NCBI GenBank assembly: GCA_947471745.1
Contig: CANJKZ010000170.1
Coordinates: forward strand, 4,408,501 to 4,472,500
DNA length: 64,000 nt
Reading direction: 5' to 3'
Source of the DNA: Closterium sp. Naga37s-1
Taxonomy: Eukaryota; Streptophyta; Zygnematophyceae; Desmidiales; Closteriaceae
A program made the position numbers and the translations under genes. The notes beneath the pieces were generated by a model. The model was not told the DNA's origin. It worked only from the letters and a program-made list of their open reading frames with translations, and ran no database searches. Of the stretch, positions 56,261 to 64,000 are shown piece after piece (position 1 is the stretch's first letter; every line of letters starts with the position of its first letter).

Positions 56261-57784
56261 TCAAGAAGTGAGCAAGTAAGGCAAAGTAGGTACAAGACCT
56301 AACAGAGTACAGAAGCGCTGATGATCACAAGGCGCGAGTGCCTTGGTGAAGATATCAGCAGTGTTGGCCTGAGAGGCCACGTAAGCAAGTCGCAGCTGAC
56401 CACGCTGCTGCAGCTCACGAGCAAGGAAGTAGCGAAGAGCAATGTGCTTCGTTCTGTGCTCCAGTCTGTGCTCACGACACAAGGCCAGCATGGCCTTGTT
56501 GTCTACGTACAGAACTGGAGGAGAACGAGGCGGCTCTCCGAGGTCAGTCAGCAGGTAGGTGAGCCAGCGTAACTCCTGTGCAGCCATGGCCCCTGCGTAG
56601 ATCTCAGCCTCACAGCTAGAGCTGAGAACTGAAGAAGAGCGGGTAGACCGCCACAAAACAAAACCGGAACCAAGGCTGAAGGTGTAACCCTGTGACGACC
56701 GCTGCGTAGCCAAGTCGTCAACCCAAGACGCGTCTGCGTGACCAGTGAGGACCACTGGACTCCGCCCTCCAAGCACTAGCCCCATGCCCGACGTACTGCA
56801 CAAGTAGCGCGACACCCTCTTCGCTGCAGCCATGTGCTCAGGGAGGTGTCTCCCAGGAGCAACATAGCGTGCCAGAATGCTAAGAGGGTATGCAAGGTCA
56901 GGTCGTGTGCAGGTCATCAGGTACATGAGGCAGCCAACAAGCTCTGGGTACGGGCCACTCGGCTCTACGGACTCATCCGAAGGCAGAGCTGAGAGCGAGT
57001 GGCGAGTAGACAGAGGAGTGGCCTGCGGCGAGGAGAACGTGAAGCCGAAGCGCTGAAGGACCTGCTGCACCATGTGTGACTGAGTCAGGGTAATGGTGCG
57101 CTGTGCTCTGTCCCGGGTGATCTGCAAGCCAAGGTAGCTGCGCAGTTCACCTAGGTCTGTGCACGTGTGTCTCTTCTGCAGCTCGGACTTCACGTGGGCG
57201 AATCCAGCAGTGTCAACTGTGGCAAAGACCAAGTCGTCGACGTACACGAGGATGTAGAACGGCGGCAAAGAGGTGTCGATGCGCAGAAACAGCGACGGGT
57301 CGGCAGTAGAAGGAGCAAACCCAAGAGCCGCAAGTGTAGTCCTCAGTGTGTCGTGCCACTCACGAGGTGCCTGGCGGAGACCGTAGACTGGCCGCCGGAG
57401 GCTCCACTGGGTGCCAGGAGGAAAAGACCCAGTGAAGCCAGGTGGGCGGCGCAGCCAGATCTCCTCGTGCAGGCTACCCTGTAGGAAAGCAGTGCTGAAG
57501 TCAAGAGAGTGAAGCTCGTAGTCGCGCTGAGCGGCTATGTGCAGTAGTACCCGAAGAGTGGTCATCTTCGGGGTGGGAGAGAAGGTCTGAAAGTAGCCAA
57601 CTCCCTGCCGCTGACTGAAGCCTCGAGCCACGTAACGCGCCTTGAAGACAGGCGGAGAACCCGGGGGCCGCTTCACCCTGAAAATCCACATGCCACTGAC
57701 GATGTTCGCCCCAGGTGGGGGAACCTCGTCGACGTAGGTGCCTGTGGACTTCCAGGAAGCCATCTCTGCGTCCATGGCTGCCTG
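56261..57784 (-). pseudogene. C5 reverse transcriptase and RNase H (after a TGA)
   Basis: This is the continuation of the pol frame after TGA 57785-57787, where relatives read Trp (SQWQAAMDAEM context); 504 codons follow from ATG 57775. RT: GMWIFRVKRPPGS, ARGFSQRQGVGYFQTFSPTP, LDFSTAFLQGSLHEEIW, and the active site VYVDDLVFATVD, intact. RNase H: GHADASWVDDLATQRSSQGY, SSCEAEIYAGAMAAQELRW, VDNKAMLALC, NTADIFTKALAP. The stop at 56261-56263 lies 200 bases before the LTR. All catalytic residues seen are intact. Confidence 0.9.
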
Positions 57785-60440
57785 TCACTGAGAGGAGTAG
57801 GGACCCTCTATCGCCTCCGCGTAAGAGCGCGGAGTCGGGATGTCTGGTGCATCCGGGTCTCCCTCAGGGGCCAGCAGCATGGACACGAGATGAGGTGAAG
57901 CAGCAGCAAAGCACTGGAACTCCTCCTGCCTGTCCTCAAGGACGTCCGTGCCAAGGGCACACTCACCCTGGACGGACGGAGGACAGACAGACTCAGACTC
58001 AGCGACAAGACTAGCAGCGTAGTCTAGACGACAGCGAGCAGCAAAGTCGACAAGCTCAGCAACTAAGGCAGACGCAGCAGTGGACTCGAAGGAAGGGTCA
58101 GTGACGACAGTAGCAAGGAGTCGCGTGACAGTAGGACTGGCAGCACGAAGGGAGTCCGACTCTGGGTCAGCAAGAGCAGGAACAGAGGACTCAGGAGGAG
58201 AAGGCAAAGGGGCACGCAGTGGAGCAGTGGAAGGACGCAAAGACATCCGGTGCGTGCCGGGGACAGGGGGAGGACGCTGACGCGAACCACGACCACTAGT
58301 GCGAGCAGCACGGACAGGCGACGCAGGACGAGACGCAGGCTCACGACGCTCAGCAAGACCTCCAGTAGGACCAGTGTAGGGAGAAGGAGCAGGCAGTGGG
58401 GAGGCTGGCTGTACCTGTGACTCAGACTGGACAGGCGGCGGACACTCTAAGAGAGGAGCAGGACTAGTAGAGGGCGGAAGACCAAGAACCTGCTCAAGGA
58501 GCGGAACGAAGTATGGCCGCGGCCGTGCAGCACCCCCAGAACCAGCAGGAACAGCACCAGCACCACTAACGGCAGCACCAGCTCCAGTAGCACCCCCAGC
58601 TCCAGCAGCGCCAGCAGCTCCAGCACCAGCACCCCCAACAGCAGCACCAGCTCCAGTAGCACCCCCAGCTCTAGCCGCGCCAGCAGCACCAGCTCCAGCA
58701 GCACCAACACCAGCACCCTCAGAAGCACCAGCACCAGCAGCACCTCCAGCGCCAACACCCCCAGCAGCTCCAGCTCCAGCTCCAGCACCTCCAGAAACTC
58801 CAGCACAAGGAGTACCCGCAGGCCCAGCAGCTCCAGTACCTCCAGTACGAGCACCTCCGGGACCCGTGGCACCAGCACCCTCAGCAGCAGTAGAACCTCC
58901 AGCACCAGCAGCACCTCCAGCTCCAGCAGCACGGCTCCAGCGCCGAGCAAACCACTCGCACAGCTCCTGTGGAGAGAGTAGCTCTCGCCGGGACGAAGCA
59001 CCCGAAGGACCTCCAGGCCCAGTCCCTCCAGACGCCACACGAGCAGGCTCAGCACCCCCAGGCTCCGCACCCCCAGGCTCAGCACCCCCAGGCTCAGCAA
59101 CCCCAGGCTCAGCACCCCCAGACTCAGCATCCCCAGACTCGGCACCCCCAGTCTCAGCGCCCCCAGAGTCAGCACCCCCAGGCTCAGCACCCCCAGGCCC
59201 CGCACCCGCAGGCTCAGCACCCCTAGCAGCACCAGAGTCAACAGCTACCTCGACAGGCTCGACTGCGTCTACCTGAGACACACCTGAGGGGGCAGGACCC
59301 TGAGGGGGGAGGGGGTCTACCGGGGGGGGACCTGGCGCGAGGAAGAGCGGCGGCGGGGGGAGGGACGCAGTGCGGTAGGGGAAGAGATGGTAGTAGGGAA
59401 CCGACTCGTCAAACGTGACGTCCTGAGAGGACAGAACACGGCGCGAGGTGGGGTGGTAAAACTGCCAACCAGGCGCGTCAGGGGGGAAGCCAAGGAAGAC
59501 GCAGGGAACAGCACGGGGGGACAGCTTGTCCGCAGACAAGTCGCGGACAAACGCCCGAGATCCCCAAACACGGAACGCAGACGCATCGCCAACCTTCCCC
59601 GTCCACCGCAGAGCAGGGGAGGTCTCCGGCATGGAGACCCGGGGCTGAAGGTTGATCTGATGCGCCGCGTACTGAACTGCGAACGGCCACAGAAAATGGG
59701 GGGCAGCCGCATGGATCATGGACGTACGGGCGACGTCCATGACCATGCCAATGCGGTGCTCAGCAATCCCATGTTGCTGTGGAGAGGCCGGAAGCGTGAA
59801 CGTCTGGCGGATGCCTCGTGCACGACAGAAGGCTCGCAGAAGGTCACAGGAGAACTCTCCGCCCCTGTCGGAGTGCAGACGCAGAACAGGAAAGTCCGAG
59901 CCGAAACTCTCTCTGAGCTGGAGACGAGCAGCGCGGATCCAGTCGATCAACACCCCAGTGACCTCACCCTTGCTGCGCAAGGGGAAGACTGTGGTGTAAC
60001 GCGAGTAGTCGTCAACCACCAGCAGGAAGTAACGCTCGTGACCCTGTCCACGGACGCGGGCTGGGCCCCACACGTCCATGTGAAGCGTCTGCAGTGGAGC
60101 CTCTGTCGGAGGAAACTCGGAGGAGTGAGGAGCAGCGCGCTGCCGCCCCTCGACGCAGGGAACGCAGGTAGGGGCAGGCCCTGGAGGAAGAGGAGGGAGG
60201 GACCGGGGGAGACCAGAGACAAGGACACGGGAGGCCATGCCTTGGAGACGAGGCAGGGAGGGGTGACCAAGGCAGTGGTGCCAGAGGAGAGTCTGGTGAG
60301 ACAGGAGACGACACGAGCAGGGGGCAGACTCAGGACCAGACCTGGACACCTGACCCGACGCAGCTACCTGACCAGACGCAGCAACCGGAGGAGACCCAGT
60401 AGTCAGTGTGTACAGGCCGGCCGTCGACCCACGTCGACCC
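57785..60440 (-). pseudogene. C5 integrase and Gly/Ala/Glu-rich linker
   Basis: The pol frame from the duplication at 60422-60440 to TGA 57785. Pre-integrase zinc region: WHHCLGHPSLPRL. Core: MDVWGPARV, RLHSDRGGEF, SPQQHGIAEHRIG, with D, D and E present. C-terminal block: CVFLGFPPDAPGWQFYHP. A linker of about 250 residues follows, first PGGAEPGGAE-type pentads and then GAGAAGAGGA-type runs with no known fold. A pre-RT block (LDYAASLVAESES, CALGTDVLEDRQEEFQCFAAA) closes it. The frame is offset from gag by the 10-bp duplication. Confidence 0.9.
60422..60440. repeat. 10-bp tandem duplication that breaks C5 gag-pol
   Basis: CGTCGACCC occurs at 60422-60430 and again at 60432-60440, with a period of 10. 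Upstream sequence reads in the gag frame and downstream sequence in the pol frame. Removing one unit makes 62228-56261 divisible by three. Confidence 0.88.
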
Positions 60441-62228
60441 CGGCCGACGGGTAAACATGGCCAAGTGTCGGCCCGTCCGAGCACACGTGCAGTGGGTCAC
60501 TCGCTGACTCGCAGGAGTGAACTGGTGAACCCCCCCATCCTGTAGATCAGCACCACTCACCAAGTTCGTAGAGAACGAGGGGAGGTAAAGACCTGACAGG
60601 GTGCCAGAAGGGGCCGCCGAACACGGTAAGACAGTGGAGAAGTGGGCAAGGACAGGACCCCCAGAGGGGTCTGCCAGGGAGACCGCAACTGGCCGACTAA
60701 GCGGCGTGAGTGTGGTGCGGTCTCGAAAGGAGGAGCGGGAAGCACCCGAGTCAAGGGTGAAGGTGTGGGAGGCCTGAGCCGACGTGGTACCTGAGAGAGC
60801 AGAGTCACCAGCACTTGGGGCAGCAGACTCACTAACACCTAGAGCAGCAGCCTCACCAGCACCTAGAGCAGCAGCCTCACCAATGCCCGGGTCAGGCGGA
60901 ACACACAGGTAACAGTCACCCTCATCATTAGTAGACACAGCATACATGGCAGCAAGAATAGCATCATAGTCAAGATCAAAGATAGCAACCCCCGCCCTAG
61001 ACAGCTCGCCCCAGCGAGGGATCTCCGTGGCATCAGGGAACTGGTGACGCCAAGCGTCCGTCAGGCGGCCGAAGCAGCGCTGGGTGGAGTGCGGGCATCC
61101 GCACTGCTCACCAGTGCGGTCACCGGTACGAAGGACGTAGGTACAGGGACCAGCACCCCCACCCCGCTGACGCCCAGCGTACCACTCACGAAGCTGCTGG
61201 GGGGACGGGGTCTCACGAGTGCGCTGCCGCTGCTGGCGCTGACCACCACCGGAGCCACCCCTCTGCGCAGAGCCGCGACCAGCTCCACCGCCGCCGCCGC
61301 CACCTCCGCCGCCTCCGCCACCTCCGCTCCCACCGCCACCGACGCCTCCACCCCCGCCACCACTCCCACCACCACCCCCACCCCCTCCACCACCTCCACC
61401 GCCACCTCCACCGCCCCCGCCAGCTCCTCCAGCACCCTTGCCCCCTTTGCCTTTGCCGGTGCGGCGTCTCCCGCTAGGGGCAGACGCAGCTCCGACCGAC
61501 TCGAGGCCAACGAGGTCGGCCGCAGCAGCAGAGGCAACAGAGGGCAAGAGGGGGGAGGGGGAGCACCCCTCAAAGAAGGGGGTACGAGGGTCACCACGAG
61601 AGGCTCCTACAGCGACTATACTCTTCTCTGCTGCCAGGAGGCGCTCCTCGAGGAGGTCAACGGTGAGTGTGGTGGGGCAAACAGAGAGGAAGTGGTCCCT
61701 GACCGAGCGAAGGGAGTCAGGGAGCCGGGTGACTATGTAGTAGAGGGTGATGTACATGGGGGGGGGGTTCTTGGTGCAGAACTCAGCAGGAAGCGCAGCG
61801 CGGTAGCGGGTGTCACTAGTGCGAAGGTGCGTAATGAGGTCAGCGACTGTGGGAAAGGTGGCGAGGTCAGGGAACAGGTACGGCAGCATGAGGCGGCTAA
61901 GGGCAGCAGTGGCAGGGGAAGAGTAGCGTGCAACTACAGCGTCGTACAAGGTCTTAGCACTCTTGTACTGACTAAAATGCGCACGCTCAGCGGTCGGTAA
62001 GTGGCGACGCACAGCAAGACGGGCAGCAGCATCGCGTGTGGCCCACTGTGAGCGAACAGTGCTGTCAGCATCGGCAGGAGGGGCAGGAGAGGCACCAGAG
62101 GTGAGATCGAACAGGGAGAGTCCGTCTGTTATATCGCACTGTAGGAAAAGCTGCAGGTCATCGACCCAGACCTCAAAGTCAACAGCCCGACCCTCAGCAT
62201 CAAAGGTAAGGACACTGGGGGTAGCCAT
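60441..62228 (-). CDS. C5 Gag and aspartic protease
   Basis: ATG 62228 (MATPSVLTFDAEG) starts a copia Gag of the retrotran_gag/UBN2 kind (WVDDLQLFLQCD, LYDAVVARYSSP, LITHLRTSDTRYRAAL, DSLRSVRDHFLSV). A poly-Gly stretch of about 60 residues near residue 270 is followed by a variant zinc knuckle C-X13-C with a shortened second half (CTYVLRTG...QCGCPHSTQRC). The block GRLTDAWRHQFPDATEIPRWGEL follows. The protease has TLDSGASRSSFRD with the catalytic Asp. No lesion before the duplication. Confidence 0.9.
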
Positions 62229-63193
62229 GACAGCAGCAGTCTAGCAGTGAGAGCAGTAGGCTAGGGGCAGCGCAGTGGCAAAGGCGCTGCTCGGGAGTGC
62301 TCTCACCAGTCCGGGTGGGTAGGGCCGCGGCGCGCCGGCAGGAACAGGGCCGGAACGTCGGCGTCGGCGGCTCGACAGCGGCAGCAGCGGCTCGGCGGCG
62401 GCGGCGGCTCGACGGCGGCGGCGGCGGCTCGAAGGCGGCTCGGCGGCGGCAGCGGCTCGACAGCTGCGGCTTGACGGCGGCGTCTCGACAGCGGCGGCTC
62501 GACGGCGGCGGCGGCGGCTCAGCGGCTCGGCGGCTCGGCGGCGGCCGCAAGAGGGCGGCAGGAGGGCCGCGAGAGGGCGGCGACGGGGCCACGAGAGGGC
62601 GGCGACGGGGCCGCAAGGGCGGCGACGGGGCCACGAGAGGGCGGCGACGGGGCCGCTGCGGGCGGCGAAGGGGCCGCTGAGGGCGGCGACGGGGCCGCTA
62701 GAGGGCGGCGACGGGGCCGCGAGAGGGCGGCGACGGGGCCGCAAGAGCAGCGGCGGGGCCGCAAGGGCGGCGACGGGGCCGCTGAGGGCGGCGACGGGGC
62801 CGCTGCGGGCGGCGAAGGGGCCGCGGAGGGCGGCGACGGGGCCGCTGAGGGCGGCGACGGGGCCGCTAGAGGGCGGCGACGGGGCTGCTAGAGGGCGGCG
62901 ACGGGGCCGCGAAGGGCGGCGACGCGGCCGTTAAGGGCGGCGGCGGGGCCGCTAATGGCGGCGACGGGGCCGCGAGAGGGCGGCGACGGGGCCGTGTAGG
63001 GTGGGGCCGCGAGGGGCCGCTAAGGGCGGTGACGGGGCCGCGAGAGGGGCCATGAGAGGGCGCGACGGGCCGCTAAGGGGAGGACGGCACACAGGGCACG
63101 CCTCGGTCAGGAGCGACTCGCTCTCCGGGCAGAAAAAAAAAATTAATCGATTTTCAGTGGTGGGCCCTAGGAACAGTTCCCACTTGGGAACCT
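62229..63193 (-). repeat. C5 leader with GC-rich minisatellite
   Basis: From about 62380 to 63080 units of about 18-25 bases of the type GGGCGGCGACGGGGCCGC (plus strand) recur roughly 30 times with variation in the joining bases. No gene is seen. Pro/Ala/Arg-rich ORFs such as GPVAALS repeats are by-products. The leader lies between the primer site and the gag ATG. Confidence 0.85.
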
Positions 63194-63204
63194 GCTCTAT
63201 ACCA
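63194..63204 (-). promoter_or_regulatory. C5 primer binding site
   Basis: On the minus strand TGGTATAGAGC directly follows the 5' LTR. This is the same variant as in L2 and C3. Confidence 0.75.
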
Positions 63205-63334
63205 TGTGAAGAAATGAGGAATGAATGATGAACTAGGAAATGAGTTGGGTACAAATATGAAACCCTAGAAAAGCTGTACCCCATACTGTCTACCCCACTA
63301 CAGCCTAGAAAGACTATAGCATATAAGTTTGACA
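63205..63334 (-). repeat. C5 5' LTR
   Basis: 130 bp, plus strand TGTGAAGAAATGAGG to TAAGTTTGACA, followed by AGAGT at 63335-63339. Confidence 0.95.
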
Positions 63335-64000
63335 AGAGTATACGGCAAAGTCAAGAGGTACGTAAGTGAGGCAGAGTAGGCATAAGACCCAGAGCAGTAC
63401 AGAAACGCTGATGATTACCAGACCCTAGGGCCTTGGTGAAGATATCAGCTGTGTTGGCTTGTGAGACCATATAAGCAAGGCGAAGAAATATTGACGAGTC
63501 AGCAGTTGAAGGAACAAACCCAAGAGCCGTAAGCGTCGTCCTCAGTGTGTCGTGCCATTCGCGTGACGCCTGGCGGAGACCATAGACTGGCCGCCGGAGG
63601 CTTCACTGGGTATCTTCAGGAAACAAGGCAGTGAAGCTAGGTGGGCAGCACAGCCAGATCTCCTCATGTAGGCTGCCCTGCAAGAAAGATGCGTTGAAGT
63701 CAAGCAAGAGGAGCTCGTAGTCACGCTGTGCTGCAACGTGCCGTAACACCTGAAGAGTGGTCATCTTCAGGGTGGGGGAGAAGGTCTGGAAGAAGTCGCC
63801 CCCCTGTCGCTGACGGAAGCCTCGAGCAACGTAACGCGCCTTGAAGACTGGCGGAGAACCCGATGGCCGCTTCACCCTGAAAATCCACATGCCATCGACT
63901 ATGTTCGCCCCAGGTGGGGGAACTACGCCGACATATGTGCCTGTGGACTTCCAGGATGCCATCTCTGTGTCCATGACTGTCTGCCACAGAGAGGAGTAAG
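63335..64000 (-). pseudogene. Older copia C6, RT remnants running off the window
   Basis: 63340-63486 is the end of RNase H (TKAL-like block). At about 63487 the sequence jumps to the RT middle (APSTADSS), so most of RNase H and the RT active site have been deleted. From 63974 down, minus-strand coding reads MDTEMASWKSTGTYV, GMWIFRVKRPSGSPPVF and ARGFRQRQGGDFFQTFSPTLKMTTL. The element continues beyond 64000. Confidence 0.78.

Larger units (their letters stand above)
55931..63334 (-). mobile_element. Young copia element C5, minus strand
   Basis: Complete Ty1/copia. The 130-bp LTRs (5' 63205-63334, 3' 55931-56060) differ at one base by eye. It is flanked by perfect AGAGT duplications (55926-55930, 63335-63339). 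Primer site 63194-63204; gag-pol 62228-56261; polypurine tract 56061-56072. If one copy of a 10-bp duplication is discounted, gag-pol is a single frame of 1986 codons with one TGA. It is the best reference for the short-LTR copia family in this window. Confidence 0.94.

Noticed and set aside
59387..62000. Plus-strand ORFs of 355 and 318 codons
   Set aside because: They are antisense shadows of the C5 gag-pol frame, which has clear homologous domains and catalytic motifs on the minus strand.
62519..62764. Pro/Arg/Ala-rich repeat protein in the C5 leader
   Set aside because: All frames of the GC-rich minisatellite give repetitive proteins; the region lies between primer site and gag ATG.

Overview
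The window is a retrotransposon-dominated stretch of nuclear DNA. It most likely comes from a streptophyte green alga or another early-diverging green lineage; this is inference. The only confident host gene, 47353-54292 on the minus strand, is a plant-type autoinhibited P-type Ca2+-ATPase (ACA, type IIB). It has an N-terminal basic/aromatic regulatory segment and 14 exons with GT-AG introns. Around it lie Ty1/copia elements, a chromodomain-bearing Ty3/gypsy chromovirus and two tyrosine-recombinase (DIRS/Ngaro-like) retroelements. That mix is familiar in algae and unusual in flowering plants.

1-33305 is a nest of elements that can be ordered by target-site duplications (TSDs). The oldest is a decayed copia (L1), now in three pieces: 715-2042, 21806-23389 and 32314-33305. 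A second copia (L2, 2043-21805, TSD AATCG) sits in its integrase. L2 was hit in its reverse transcriptase by a chromovirus (L3, 7309-20191, TSD CCAGC). L3 was hit 33 bases into gag by a third copia (L4, 7870-14879, TSD CTACG). A minus-strand copia (C3, 23390-32313) sits in another part of L1. C3 itself carries a solo LTR (30994-31837, TSD AGCAG) and an unclassified insert (28865-30001). LTR divergence agrees with this order: about 13 differences in 137 bp for L2, against 3 in 368 bp for L3.

33306-47068 holds a truncated copia (C7) whose 3' LTR is split by a DIRS/Ngaro-like element on the plus strand (34898-40593). A second DIRS/Ngaro-like element lies on the minus strand (41042-47068). Both have the A1-ORFs-B1-A2-B2 split direct repeats of this class, a Gag with a zinc knuckle, an RT/RNase H and a tyrosine recombinase. 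Both also have a gag-RT spacer full of A tracts and AG repeats.

47069-55615 is host DNA: the Ca2+-ATPase gene, an unrecognised 229-codon ORF upstream, and a perfect 16-bp inverted repeat. 55616-64000 is an older minus-strand copia (C6) split by a young, nearly intact copia (C5, 55931-63334, TSD AGAGT, LTRs differing at one base). C5 is disabled by a 10-bp duplication and one TGA.

The copias other than L4 form one family. They have short LTRs of about 110-137 bp, a primer site reading TGGTATAGAGC, GC-rich repetitive leaders, an unusual Gag zinc knuckle, and integrase-RT linkers built from runaway simple repeats such as polyglutamine or Gly/Ala/Glu arrays.
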